Made by a program: the position numbers and the translations under genes. This document shows positions 25,954 through 39,337 of a DNA stretch of 64,000 bases, piece by piece; the first letter of the stretch is position 1, and each line of letters begins with the position of its first letter. Under the pieces are notes generated by a model. It searched no databases, was not told where the DNA came from, and saw only the letters and a program-made list of their open reading frames with translations. Origin of the DNA: Roseomonas aerilata DSM 19363 (GTDB lineage Bacteria; Pseudomonadota; Alphaproteobacteria; Acetobacterales; Acetobacteraceae); assembly GCF_000711725.1 (NCBI RefSeq), contig NZ_JONP01000019.1:31121-95120 (forward strand), written 5' to 3'.

Positions 25954-27081
25954 GTGGCCGAGACGGAAAGCTTGCTCGAAACGCCGCTGGCCGGCCTGCA
26001 CCGCGAGTTGGGCGGGCGCATGGTTGGCTTCGCCGGCTACGCGATGCCCGTGCAGTACACGACCGGCATCATGGCGGAACACCTCGCCTGCCGGTCCTCG
26101 GCCGCGCTGTTCGACGTCTCCCACATGGGCCAGGCGGAGCTGCGGGGCGAGGGCGCCGCGGCCGCGCTGGAGCGGGTGACGCCCGCCGAGATCGGGGCGC
26201 TCCGCTCCGGCCGGCAGCGCTACGCCCTGCTGATGAACGAATTCGGTGGCATCGTGGACGACTTCATGGTCGCCAATCTCGGCGACCGGCTGTTCCTCGT
26301 TCTGAACGCCTCCCGCAAGGCGGTGGACCTTGAGGCCATCGGTGCCGCCTTGCCGGCGGGCGTCGCGCTGGTGCCCCGGCCGGACCGCGCGCTGCTGGCC
26401 CTCCAGGGGCCGGGGGCGGAGGCGATCCTCGCGGGGCTCGCCGAAGGGGTGGCCGCGATGCCCTTCATGGGGGTGCTGGAAACCGCGGTTGCCGGCATCC
26501 CCGCCCTGGTCACCCGTTCCGGCTATACCGGGGAGGACGGCTTCGAGATCGGCATCCCCGCCGAGGGTGCCGAGGCGGTGGCCCGCGCCCTGCTGGCAGC
26601 CGGTGCCGCGCCGGCCGGGCTCGGCGCGCGGGACAGCCTGCGGTTGGAGGCCGGGTTGCCCCTCTACGGCCAGGACATCGACGAAACGACCTCCCCGGTG
26701 GAGGCCGCGCTCACCTTCAGCATCGGCAAGCGCCGGCGCCTCGCCTGGGACTTTCCGGGCGCGGAGCGGGTGCGCGAGGAACTGGACAGCGGCCCGAAGC
26801 GCCTCCGCGTCGGCATCCTGCCGGAAGGTCGCCAGCCCGCGCGCGCCCATACGCCGATCGCCCAGGCTGGCGTGACGGTCGGCGAGGTGACCAGCGGCGG
26901 CTTCGGCCCCTCGATCGGGGCGCCCGTCGCCATGGGCTACGCCGCCCGCGACGCGGCCCAGGATGGCACGGCGCTTGATCTGATGGTGCGCGGCAGGGCC
27001 ATCCCCGCCCGCGTCGCGCCCACCCCCTTCGTTCCCCACCGCTACAAGCGCACCCCGATCCTTCAAGGAGCCGCCCTGTGA
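25954..27081 (+). CDS. gcvT: Glycine cleavage system aminomethyltransferase (T protein)
   Basis: The T protein transfers the methylene group from the lipoyl-bound intermediate to tetrahydrofolate. The start is GTG 25954 after a GGGGGA stretch. The 375-aa product has HRELGGRMVGFAGYAMPVQY, FDVSHMGQ, MNEFGGIVDDFMV, TRSGYTGEDGFEI (folate site), GLGARDSLRLEAGLPLYGQD and VTSGGFGPSIG, all standard GcvT blocks. The stop overlaps the gcvH start as GTGA. It is the first gene behind the glycine riboswitch. Confidence 0.97.
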   Translation: MAETESLLETPLAGLHRELGGRMVGFAGYAMPVQYTTGIMAEHLACRSSAALFDVSHMGQAELRGEGAAAALERVTPAEIGALRSGRQRYALLMNEFGGIVDDFMVANLGDRLFLVLNASRKAVDLEAIGAALPAGVALVPRPDRALLALQGPGAEAILAGLAEGVAAMPFMGVLETAVAGIPALVTRSGYTGEDGFEIGIPAEGAEAVARALLAAGAAPAGLGARDSLRLEAGLPLYGQDIDETTSPVEAALTFSIGKRRRLAWDFPGAERVREELDSGPKRLRVGILPEGRQPARAHTPIAQAGVTVGEVTSGGFGPSIGAPVAMGYAARDAAQDGTALDLMVRGRAIPARVAPTPFVPHRYKRTPILQGAAL

Positions 27082-27451
27082 GCCAGACCCGCTTCGCCGA
27101 GAGCCACGAATGGGTGCGCCTGGATGACGGGCTGGCCGTCGTGGGCATCTCCACCCACGCCCAGGACGCGCTGGGCGATGTCGTCTTCGTGGACCTGCCC
27201 GAGCCCGGCCGGGAGGTGGAGGCCGGGGAGGCTGTGGCGGTGGTGGAGAGCGTGAAGGCCGCCTCCGACATCTACGCGCCCGTCGCCGGCACGATCGCCG
27301 CGGTGAACGCCGCCCTGGTGGACGACCCCGCCCTGGTGAACCGCGATCCGATGGGGGAGGGCTGGTTCTTCACGATCAATCCGCGCGACGCCGCCGACGC
27401 GGACAAGTTGATGGACGCCGACGCCTACGCCAAGCACGCGGAGGCCGGGAA

Positions 27452-27455
<4 letters not shown>
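27078..27455 (+). CDS. gcvH: Glycine cleavage system H protein
   Basis: This 125-aa carrier holds the lipoyl group that shuttles the aminomethyl intermediate between P, T and L proteins. The lipoylated lysine is in [14 protein letters not shown] at about residue 62. FAESHEWVR and [12 protein letters not shown] are family hallmarks. GTG 27078 lies inside the gcvT stop (GTGA) and the stop overlaps the gcvP start (TTGA). Confidence 0.97.
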
Positions 27456-30351
<2,896 letters not shown>

Positions 30352-30355
<4 letters not shown>

Positions 30356-30933
30356 CGGCCGACCCTAAGCCCTGGGAGGTCCTCTCCTCCCGCACGGCGC
30401 TGCGCGACCGCTGGATCGACGTGACCGCGGACGCCGTGCGGGATGCGCGCGGCAACGTGCTCGATCCCTTCTACACCCTTTCCTATCCGGACTGGGTGCA
30501 CGTCGTCGCCATCACGCCCGCGGATGAGCTGGTGCTGGTACGCCAGTATCGCCACGGCGCCCGCGCCTGGACGCTGGAACTGCCGGCCGGCGCCATCGAC
30601 AAGGCCGATGCCGACCCCGCCGCCGCCGCCGCGCGCGAGCTGCGGGAGGAAACCGGCTACACCGCGCCCGCCTACCGCCATCTCGGCGGGCTGAGCCCGA
30701 ACACGGCCACCCATCGCAACCGCGCCCATTCCGTGCTCGCCCTCGGCGCCACCGCGACCCACCCCACCGCGCATGAGGTGGGTGAGGACATCTCCGTGGA
30801 GCTCTGGCCGTTGGCACGCGTGCTGGCGGGGCTGGGGGAGGGGCTGATCGCGCAGTCGATGCACACGGCCTCGCTGCTCCTGGCCCTGCACGCCGCGGGG
30901 CGCCTCGACTTCAGCCTGAAGGACGCCCCGTGA
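30352..30933 (+). CDS. NUDIX hydrolase, ADP-ribose pyrophosphatase-like
   Basis: GTG 30352 overlaps the gcvP stop (GTGA), giving 193 aa. The NUDIX box is visible as [24 protein letters not shown], ending in the catalytic REXXEE (RELREE), somewhat lengthened before it. Upstream [20 protein letters not shown] is the block typical of ADP-ribose or ADP-sugar pyrophosphatases. The exact substrate is not known. Its place inside the glycine-cleavage transcript is unusual. Confidence 0.88.
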
Positions 30934-31394
30934 CCGGATTCCGCATCGTCCCCGTGGAGGCGCGGCACCGCGCCGACTGGGACCGGCTCTACGCCGGCTA
31001 TGCCGAGTTCTACGGCGTGACGCAGACGCCGGAGATGCGCGACCGCGTCTGGTCCTGGCTGCACGACCCCGCCCATGAGTCCTGCGGCCTGGTGGCGGAG
31101 GACGAGGCGGGCCGCGCCGTCGGCCTCGCCCATTTCCGCCCCTTCGCCCGTCCGCTCTCGGCCAGCACGGGCGGCTACCTGGACGATCTCTTCGTCGATC
31201 CCCAGATGCGGGGCCCCCAGATGGATGGACGGCGCGTGGCCGACGCGCTGATCGAAGCCATCGCCGAGGAAGGCCGCAGGCGCGGCTGGAGCGTCATTCG
31301 TTGGATCACCGCCGAGAGCAATGCCCGCGCCCGTGCCGTCTACGACCGGGTCGCGAAGCTGACGCCGTGGCGGACCTACGACATCCCGCTTTGA
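30930..31394 (+). CDS. GNAT family N-acetyltransferase
   Basis: This 154-aa protein starts at GTG 30930, overlapping the NUDIX stop. The GNAT fold is indicated by GYLDDLFVDPQMRGPQMDGRRVADALIEAIAEEGRRRGW (acetyl-CoA loop after strand 4, here Q-x-R-G-x-x-M/D-G), then WITAESNARARAVYDRVAK. The acceptor is unknown. It is the fifth gene of the riboswitch-led chain. Confidence 0.88.
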   Translation: MTGFRIVPVEARHRADWDRLYAGYAEFYGVTQTPEMRDRVWSWLHDPAHESCGLVAEDEAGRAVGLAHFRPFARPLSASTGGYLDDLFVDPQMRGPQMDGRRVADALIEAIAEEGRRRGWSVIRWITAESNARARAVYDRVAKLTPWRTYDIPL

Positions 31395-32335
31395 ACCGTC
31401 GGGCGCTGCTCGCGGCGCCCGCGCTGCTGCCCTTCCTCGCCGCGCCGGGCTGCGCGGCCATCCCTTCGGCGAACCAGAAGCCGGCGGAGGCCCGCATCAC
31501 CGAAACCCGCACCATCTGGCGCGACGCCGCCCGCGCGCGCGACATCCCCGTGCTGATCCGCGCGCCGGCCGGCACCGGCCCGGCGCCGGCAGTCATCCTC
31601 TCGCACGGGCTCGGCGGCTCGCGGGAGGGGCTGGGCTATCTCGGCCGCGCCCTGACCGAGGCGGGCTACCTCACCATCCACCTCCAGCACATCGGCTCGG
31701 ACGACAGCCTCTGGCGCGGTGCCAATGCGCCCGGCCTCGCCGCCGGGGCGCTCGACGTGCAGGCCGCGCTGAACCGGCTGCTGGACGTGAAATACGCCCT
31801 CTCCACCCTTCCCGAGCGGGCAGATCCCACGCGGCTGGCGATCGCCGGCCACTCCTACGGCGCCTGGACCGTGCAGCACATGCTGGGCGAGCGCCTTCCC
31901 GGCGGCGATCGCGGCCTCGGCCTGCCCGATTCGCGCCTGAAGGCCGGGATCGCCCTCTCGCCCATTCCCGCCATCGGCCTGCCGCCGCGCCTGGCCTATG
32001 CGGGCATCGCGGCCCCGCTGCTGCACGTCACCGGCACCGAGGACCACGGTTTCATCGAGGGCATCCGTGCCCCCGCCCGCCGTGCGCCTTTCGAGGGCTC
32101 CACCAATGCCGGCGCCCTGGCGGTGCTGCGCGGCGCCGCCCATGCCAGCTTCGCGGACGAGGCGGAGGCCGGCGGCCGCTATGCCGATGCTACCTACCAC
32201 GCTCGCACCGCCGCACTCTCCGTCACCTTCCTCGACGCGGTGCTGCGCGGGGACACGGTGGCCGCGGCCACGCTCCGCGGCGGGGCCGGGACGCTGCTCG
32301 GGCCAGGGGACGAGCTCGTCACGCGCGGGCTCTGA
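31391..32335 (+). CDS. Lipoprotein alpha/beta hydrolase (dienelactone-hydrolase or PAF-acetylhydrolase-like)
   Basis: TTG 31391 overlaps the GNAT stop as TTGA; a longer reading from 31301 is in the wrong context. The product has 314 aa. The N-terminus (LNRRALLAAPALLPFLAAPGC) carries RR and a lipobox-like cysteine at residue 21, so it is probably an exported lipoprotein. The hydrolase core shows VILSHGLGGSREG (oxyanion region), the nucleophile elbow AIAGHSYGAWT and a late histidine in RGAAHASFADE. Substrate unknown. It closes the chain of six overlapping genes behind the glycine riboswitch. Confidence 0.82.
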   Translation: MNRRALLAAPALLPFLAAPGCAAIPSANQKPAEARITETRTIWRDAARARDIPVLIRAPAGTGPAPAVILSHGLGGSREGLGYLGRALTEAGYLTIHLQHIGSDDSLWRGANAPGLAAGALDVQAALNRLLDVKYALSTLPERADPTRLAIAGHSYGAWTVQHMLGERLPGGDRGLGLPDSRLKAGIALSPIPAIGLPPRLAYAGIAAPLLHVTGTEDHGFIEGIRAPARRAPFEGSTNAGALAVLRGAAHASFADEAEAGGRYADATYHARTAALSVTFLDAVLRGDTVAAATLRGGAGTLLGPGDELVTRGL

Positions 32336-32423
32336 CCATACCGGCCCCTTTCGCCCCGCTTCAGCTTCACCCTTCCCTCCGCCGCCGTCCCGCGCGAATC
32401 TGCGCGGGCTGACAGGAGCCCCC

Positions 32424-33182
32424 ATGCCCCGTTACGACCTCGCCGGACGCGCCGCCCTGGTGACCGGCGCCGCCTCCGGCATCGGCCTTTCCACCGCGAA
32501 GGAGTTGGCGGCCAATGGCTGCGCGGTCGCGCTCAACTTTCTGCCCGGCGATCCCCGGGGCCCCGAGGCCGCGCGCGCGATCCGGGCCACCGGCGCCACG
32601 GCGGTTGAGGCTCCCGGGGCCATCGGCGGCGGCGAGGAGGCAGCGATGGTGGAGGCCGCCGTCGCCGCCCTCGGCCGGCTGGACCTGCTCGTCAACAACG
32701 CGGGCACGCCGGGTGTCACCCGCACCATCCCCGGCCACGCGCTGGACGATATCACCGACGGGTTGTGGGACGCGGTGCTGGACACGAACCTCGTCGGTCT
32801 GTTCCGCGTGACGCGCGCCGCCGTGCCGGCGCTGCGAGCGTCGCGCGGCGCGGTGGTGAGCCTCGCCTCCGTGGCGGGGCTCTCGGGTCGCGGCTCCTCC
32901 ATGGCCTATGCCGCCAGTAAGGCGGGAGTGATCGCGCTGACGAAGCATCTCGCCCGCGGACTCGGCCCGGAGATCCGCGTGAACGCCGTGGCCCCCGGTG
33001 CCGTGGACAGCCCCTGGCAGATCGAGTGGACGGAAGAGCAGCGCACGCAGTCGATCGCCGCGGCACCGATGGGCCGCCGTTGCACGCCCGAGGACATCGC
33101 GGAGGCGATCCTTTTCCTCGGTTGCGCCGGCGCGATGATCACCGGCCAGACGCTGACGGTGGACGGGGGCCTGCTCCTCTAG
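32424..33182 (+). CDS. Short-chain dehydrogenase/reductase
   Basis: ATG 32424 follows AGGAG. The 252-aa product has the NAD(P) glycine motif LVTGAASGIGLST at about residues 12-24, LVNNAGTPGVT, a catalytic serine in LASVAGLSG, the YAASKAGVIALTKHLAR (Y-x-x-x-K) block, and ends in TGQTLTVDGGLLL. Substrate is not predictable. The stop codon is followed immediately by the rnhB start. It begins 88 bases after the hydrolase gene. Confidence 0.93.
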   Translation: MPRYDLAGRAALVTGAASGIGLSTAKELAANGCAVALNFLPGDPRGPEAARAIRATGATAVEAPGAIGGGEEAAMVEAAVAALGRLDLLVNNAGTPGVTRTIPGHALDDITDGLWDAVLDTNLVGLFRVTRAAVPALRASRGAVVSLASVAGLSGRGSSMAYAASKAGVIALTKHLARGLGPEIRVNAVAPGAVDSPWQIEWTEEQRTQSIAAAPMGRRCTPEDIAEAILFLGCAGAMITGQTLTVDGGLLL

Positions 33183-35029
<1,847 letters not shown>

Positions 35030-35145
35030 GCCGGCCCCTCCAGCCGCGCCTTCCGTTTGCGTCGCCCTTGATCCCCCTTCAAGCTTCCCGCGCGCCTCGC
35101 CGTATGGCGAAGGTGCCGAGAAGAGAGATGAAGGGAACGCCCAGG

Positions 35146-36120
35146 ATGAACCGCCGCCAGCTCGTGCGAGGGGGTGTCGCCGTCGCGCTGTCGCCCCTCG
35201 CCGCGCCCGCCCTCCGCGCTCAGGGTTTCGACCATACGGTCCGCCTCATCGTCCCGAACGCGCCGGGTGGCACGAGCGACATCCTCGCCCGGCTGGTCGC
35301 GCCCGAGCTGACGCGCACGCTCGGCCAGAACGTCGTGGTGGAGAACCGCGCCGGCGCGGGCGGCAATATCGGCGCGGACGTCGTGGCGAAGAGCCCGCCC
35401 GACGGCCACACGCTGCTGCTGATGGACGTGACGACCATCGCGACCAACCCGGCGCTCTTTCCCCGGCTGCCCTTCGACAACACGAAGGACCTCGCGCCGG
35501 TCACGATGCTCATCTACGCGCCCTACATCCTCGCCGTCGCCAACAAGCTGCCGGTGCGCGATGCGGCGGGGCTGGCCGCCTTCCTTAAATCGTCGCCCCG
35601 GCCGCTGAACGCGGGCAATTCGGGCGTCGGCACCTCGTCGCACCTCACGCTCATCCAGCTCGCCGATGCCTGGGGGCGGGAGATGACGCATGTGCCCTAT
35701 CGCGGCGGCGCCCCCGCGCTCACCGCCGTCGTCTCTGGCGAGGCGGACCTGACCATCGCGGGTGCCACCCAGGCCCAGGCCTATGCCACCAGCAACCAGC
35801 TGCGCGCCGTGGCCGTGACCGGCGCCCACCGCCTGGCCGCGCTGCCGGACGTGCCGACCTTCCGCGAGGTGGGCTGGCCTGCCGTCGATGCCGGCACCTG
35901 GCAGGGCGTCATGGCCCAGGGCGCCACGCCGCGCCCCCTGTTGGAGCGCCTGCACGCGGAACTGGCCGCGGCCCTGGCGCAGCCCGCCGTCGCTGCCCGT
36001 CTGAAGGACCTCGGCGGCGAGCCGCGCACGGAGGGGCCGGACCCCTTCCGCCGCTGGCTGGACCAGGAGACGGAGACCTACACGGCACTGATCCGCGCGA
36101 ACAACGTGCGGCTGGATTGA
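35146..36120 (+). CDS. Bug/TctC-family periplasmic solute receptor
   Basis: These receptors bind carboxylates and similar small anions outside the inner membrane. ATG 35146 (MNRRQLVRGG) gives 324 aa with a twin-arginine-like signal ending at APALRAQ; ATG 35128, next to AAGAGAG, is a possible earlier start. The mature protein has VRLIVPNAPGGTSDILARLV, VENRAGAGGNIGADVVAK and HVPYRGGAPALTAVVSGEADL, the Bug signature blocks. No TctA/TctB membrane subunits are nearby, so it is an orphan receptor. The gene ends in the convergent repeat copy B. Confidence 0.9.
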   Translation: MNRRQLVRGGVAVALSPLAAPALRAQGFDHTVRLIVPNAPGGTSDILARLVAPELTRTLGQNVVVENRAGAGGNIGADVVAKSPPDGHTLLLMDVTTIATNPALFPRLPFDNTKDLAPVTMLIYAPYILAVANKLPVRDAAGLAAFLKSSPRPLNAGNSGVGTSSHLTLIQLADAWGREMTHVPYRGGAPALTAVVSGEADLTIAGATQAQAYATSNQLRAVAVTGAHRLAALPDVPTFREVGWPAVDAGTWQGVMAQGATPRPLLERLHAELAAALAQPAVAARLKDLGGEPRTEGPDPFRRWLDQETETYTALIRANNVRLD

Positions 36121-36139
36121 TGCCGGTCTGCGGAAGTCC

Positions 36140-36417
36140 TGAGCATACGGTGCATGTGGCGCTGGAGAGGGCTCCACCCTCTCCAGACCTCACCCGCCAA
36201 GGGCCTGAGGCCCTTGGATCCCCGTCTGGCTTTCGCGGATGCGGTGACTGAGGGCCGGTTGCGTTTCCTGCACGTGCCATCGCCTCGAGTCCACGACCCG
36301 AGGCGCACCGACTGCAGCGCATATCAAAGGGATAGAAAAAGATGATGGTGAGGGGTCCGGGGAGAGGAAGAATTCCTTCTTCCTCTCCCCGGAGTCACCA
36401 GCGACGCCAAGCCAGCA
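36140..36417. repeat. Multi-hairpin intergenic repeat, copy B
   Basis: It lies in the convergent gap between the Bug receptor and bioY. It has a 10-base perfect stem at 36162-36171/36177-36186, a 9-base perfect stem at 36197-36205/36209-36217 with the same TGA loop as copy A, an 8-base stem with one mismatch at 36283-36290/36296-36303, and a perfect 14-base stem at 36357-36370/36379-36392. The sequence GAAAAAGATGATGGTGAGGG precedes the last hairpin as in copy A. Changes in stems 1 and 2 relative to copy A occur on both arms together. Confidence 0.85.
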
Positions 36418-36465
36418 CAGGCACTCGGCAATACAAGCGCCCGGAACGCGAATAGCTACGCGGGA

Positions 36466-36987
36466 TCAGCCCCGGCGAAGCGCCCGCAACGTCGCGAAGG
36501 CCAGCGCGGTCTTCACCGCCGTACCCGGCACGAAGAGCACGAAGCCCGTCATCAGCGCGCGCTCGATTCCCACATAGCCCGAGAGCCACAGCACGCCCGG
36601 CACGAAGACCGCGAGGTGGGCTGCGGTCAGCACCAGCGCCTGGCGCGGCGCGCCCTCGCCCGCACGGCCCGCGATGAGGGCGGAGGCGACGAAGCCGAGG
36701 AGGAAGCCGGCGGTCGGGCCCATCAGCACGGCGGGGCCGGCGGTGCCCGCGGCGAAGACCGGTAGGCCCATCGCGCCCTCGGCAAGGTAGAGGATCACGG
36801 AGGCCGCCCCCAGCCGCGACCCGCCGAGCGCACCGAGCAGCAGCACCGCGAGGGTCTGCAGGGTGGCGGGCACCGGCCACATCGGCAGGCTCACCTGCGC
36901 GGAGGCCGCAAGCACCGCGGAGCCCAGCAGCGCGGAGGCGAGGAAGCGAAGCGCCGGCCGCGCTGCGAGACCCTGGATGGCCGTCAT
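36466..36987 (-). CDS. bioY: BioY-family biotin transporter
   Basis: BioY is the substrate-binding membrane component for biotin uptake. The 173-aa protein is hydrophobic throughout and has the family blocks VSLPMWPVPATLQTLAVLLLG, LGAASVILYLAEGAMGLPVF and GPTAGFLLGFVASALIAG. Its start overlaps the mutY stop by four bases, so it is co-translated with mutY. No bioM/bioN genes are adjacent; many BioY proteins work alone or with shared energizing subunits. Confidence 0.93.
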   Translation of the reverse strand: MTAIQGLAARPALRFLASALLGSAVLAASAQVSLPMWPVPATLQTLAVLLLGALGGSRLGAASVILYLAEGAMGLPVFAAGTAGPAVLMGPTAGFLLGFVASALIAGRAGEGAPRQALVLTAAHLAVFVPGVLWLSGYVGIERALMTGFVLFVPGTAVKTALAFATLRALRRG

Positions 36988-38144
36988 CGGGAAACCCCCT
37001 TCTTGCGGGCGCCCCGCGCCCCGGAACCCCCGCTTGCCACGCCGCCCGCGCCCTCGGCAAGCGGGCCCTCCACGAGAGTGAAAAGGCGCCGCATCGCCGT
37101 GGGCAGGGCGGCGCGCGCGGCCTCGGGCTCCATCCAGGTCATCCCCTCCGGGGCTGGTGCCTCGGATGCCTCGGCCTCCGCCAACCGCATCTCAAGATCC
37201 ATATGCGTGAAGCCGTGATGCGCCACTCCAGGCCGCAGGTGCCAGGACAGGCCGGGCAGCGGCGCGTGCGGCAGGGCCTCGTCCAATTCCCAGGGTGCCT
37301 CGCGCCAGGGAGCGCCCGGTATTTCCAGCATGCCGCCGAGCAGCCCCTCCGGCGGGCGACGGCCGAGCAGCAGGCGCCCCACGGGGTCGCGCGCCAGGAA
37401 GTGCAGGCCGTAGCGCTGGCCGCGCACCGCCTTCGGGCTTTTCGCCGGCAGCGTGTCCTGAATTCCCTCCCGCTGCGCCCGGCAATCGCCCCGCCAGGGG
37501 CAGAGCGCGCAGGCCGGGCGGCGCGGCGTGCAGATGGTGGCGCCAAGGTCGAAGAGCGCCTGCACGAAATCGGATGGCCGCGCCCGCGCCACCTCCTGCT
37601 CCATGAAGCGCGCGCTGGCGGGACCGATGCGGCGGCGGGCGCCTGGCAGCGGCTCGCGGATGGCGAGAAGGCGGGCGACCACCCGCTCCACATTGCCGTC
37701 CACCGGCACGGTCGGCCGGTCGAAGGCGATGGCGGCCACGGCGGCGGCGGTATAGGCACCAATCCCCGGCAGCGCGCGCAGCCCTTCCTCGGTGTCCGGG
37801 AAGCCGCCCCGCGCCACCACCGCCCGCGCGGCCGCGTGCAGGTTGCGGGCGCGGGCGTAGTAGCCGAGCCCCGCCCATTCCGCCGCCACTTCCTCCCAGG
37901 GCGCCGCGGCCAGGGCTGCCACGTCCGGGAAACGCTTGAGGAAGCGGGCGTAGCGCGGCCCGACGGTCGCGACGGTCGTTTGCTGAAGCATCACCTCCGA
38001 GAGCCAGATGCGGTATGGATCGGCCTCGGTGCGGGCCTCGCCCGGTGGCGGGGCGGCGACGCGCCAGGGCAGGCTGCGGCGGTGGCGGTCGTACCAGGCC
38101 AGCAGCGGGACGGCGGAGGGGGGATCGGGAATGACGTCGGACAA
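36984..38144 (-). CDS. mutY: A/G-specific adenine DNA glycosylase
   Basis: MutY removes adenine mispaired with 8-oxoguanine. Motifs: HRRSLPWR, EVMLQQTTVATVGPRYARFL, GLGYYARARNLH, the helix-hairpin-helix LRALPGIGAYTAAAVAAIAF with catalytic aspartate in PVDGNVERV, and the iron-sulfur cysteines CTPRRPACALCPWRGDC. The C-terminal NUDIX-like domain recognises 8-oxoG. No ATG fits: TTG 38144 (about 386 aa) or GTG 38201 (405 aa) must be used, and both lie inside the divergent DUF721 gene region. The unusual basic C-terminal tail (GARGARKKGVSR) overlaps the bioY start. Confidence 0.94.
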   Translation of the reverse strand: MSDVIPDPPSAVPLLAWYDRHRRSLPWRVAAPPPGEARTEADPYRIWLSEVMLQQTTVATVGPRYARFLKRFPDVAALAAAPWEEVAAEWAGLGYYARARNLHAAARAVVARGGFPDTEEGLRALPGIGAYTAAAVAAIAFDRPTVPVDGNVERVVARLLAIREPLPGARRRIGPASARFMEQEVARARPSDFVQALFDLGATICTPRRPACALCPWRGDCRAQREGIQDTLPAKSPKAVRGQRYGLHFLARDPVGRLLLGRRPPEGLLGGMLEIPGAPWREAPWELDEALPHAPLPGLSWHLRPGVAHHGFTHMDLEMRLAEAEASEAPAPEGMTWMEPEAARAALPTAMRRLFTLVEGPLAEGAGGVASGGSGARGARKKGVSR

Positions 38145-38667
38145 GGCGGGAGCAGGGGAGGGGGCGACGCGCCCGAAGGCAAGCCCCCCGCGCCGGAGCA
38201 CGGCGCGCGGGCCGCTTCCCTATGAGGAGCCGCGGCCGGAACTCGGCCTGCGCCCGCTCGGCGCCCTCGTGCCGCGCCTCACCCGCCCCGCCTTCAAGCG
38301 GCGCAGCCCGGCGGGCGCGTTGCTGATGGCCGAGTGGACGGAGATCGTCGGCCCCGCCATTGCCGCCGTGACGGTGCCGCGGCGGCTCACGGGCAGCACA
38401 CTCACCATCGGCTGCTCGGGCCCCATCGCGATGGAATTGCAGCATCTCGGGCCGCAGCTCATCGGGCGGATCAATGCGGCGCTTGGCGCCGTCACGGTGG
38501 AGGCGCTGCGCTTCGTCCAGCAGGCGCCCAACGCACCGCGCAAGGCGCCCGCCAAGCCTTCGGCGCCCCTGCCCGAAACCGTTCGTGGCGCGCTGGACAC
38601 GGTCGGCAACGCTCCACTCCGGGATGCCCTGGCAAGATTGGCCCGCGGGGTTTATCGAGCCCGCTGA
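38131..38667 (+). CDS. DUF721 (DciA-like) protein
   Basis: ATG 38131 after GGGGGATCGGG gives 178 aa. The N-terminal half is unstructured and basic. The DUF721 fold is recognised from RRSPAGALLMAEWTEIVGPAIAA, VPRRLTGSTLTIGCSGPIAMELQHLGPQLIGRINAALG and VEALRFVQ. DUF721 includes DciA, which helps load the replicative helicase; whether this one does so is inference. It is divergent from mutY with overlapping 5' ends and is followed by the DsbA-like gene and smc, an order common in Rhodospirillales. Confidence 0.85.
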   Translation: MTSDKAGAGEGATRPKASPPRRSTARGPLPYEEPRPELGLRPLGALVPRLTRPAFKRRSPAGALLMAEWTEIVGPAIAAVTVPRRLTGSTLTIGCSGPIAMELQHLGPQLIGRINAALGAVTVEALRFVQQAPNAPRKAPAKPSAPLPETVRGALDTVGNAPLRDALARLARGVYRAR

Positions 38668-38719
38668 GACGCTCCGAACCTCGTGATCGGCCAGATCGGC
38701 CCGCCAGCATGGGAACTCC

Positions 38720-39337
38720 GTGACGATGCGCATCGCCCGCCGCAGCCTTCTCCTCGCCGCCCCCTCGGTCGCGCTGGTGCCCTCCCTCGCTCTCGCCCAG
38801 GCGCCCGTGGCCGATCCGCGCCTCGGCGAGCGCTCGGCCGGCAAGCCCGAGGCGACGGCCGTGATCGAGTACTTCTCCCTCACCTGCTCCCACTGCGCGG
38901 ACTTCCACAACCGCACCTGGCCGCAGGTGAAGTCGCGGCTGGTGGACACGGGCAAGGTGCGGATGATCTGGCGCGACTTCCCGCTGGATCAGGTGGCGCT
39001 GGCCGCCGCCATGGTCGCGCGCGCCCTGCCGGCGGAGCGCTACGAGGGCTTCGTCAGCGCCCTCTTCGCCTCGCAGGATCGCTGGGCCTTCGCCCGCGGC
39101 GCCGACAACATCGCCGAGATCGCGAAGATCGCGGCGCTGGCCGGGATGAGCCGCGCGCAGGTTGACGCCGCCATTGCCGACCAGGGCCTGCAGCGCGGCA
39201 TCCTGGAGAGCCGGATGAAGGCGCAGCAGGAGTTCAACGTCAGCTCCACCCCGACCTTCGTCTTCAACAACCGCCCCAGCCCCGGCGCGCTGAGCTTCGA
39301 GCGCTTCGCGGAGCTGGCGGGCGTCTCCGCCTCCTGA
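38720..39337 (+). CDS. DsbA-family thiol-disulfide oxidoreductase
   Basis: This 205-aa protein has an RR-containing signal (MRIARRSLLLAAPSVALVPSLALA) and the thioredoxin-fold block VIEYFSLTCSHCADFH with the redox motif C-S-H-C, then VRMIWRDFPLDQVALAAA and a cis-proline segment SSTPTFVFNN. GTG 38720 is chosen, with ATG 38726 as alternative. It probably oxidises or isomerises disulfides in the periplasm. The stop TGA shares one base with the ATG of smc. Confidence 0.9.
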   Translation: MTMRIARRSLLLAAPSVALVPSLALAQAPVADPRLGERSAGKPEATAVIEYFSLTCSHCADFHNRTWPQVKSRLVDTGKVRMIWRDFPLDQVALAAAMVARALPAERYEGFVSALFASQDRWAFARGADNIAEIAKIAALAGMSRAQVDAAIADQGLQRGILESRMKAQQEFNVSSTPTFVFNNRPSPGALSFERFAELAGVSAS

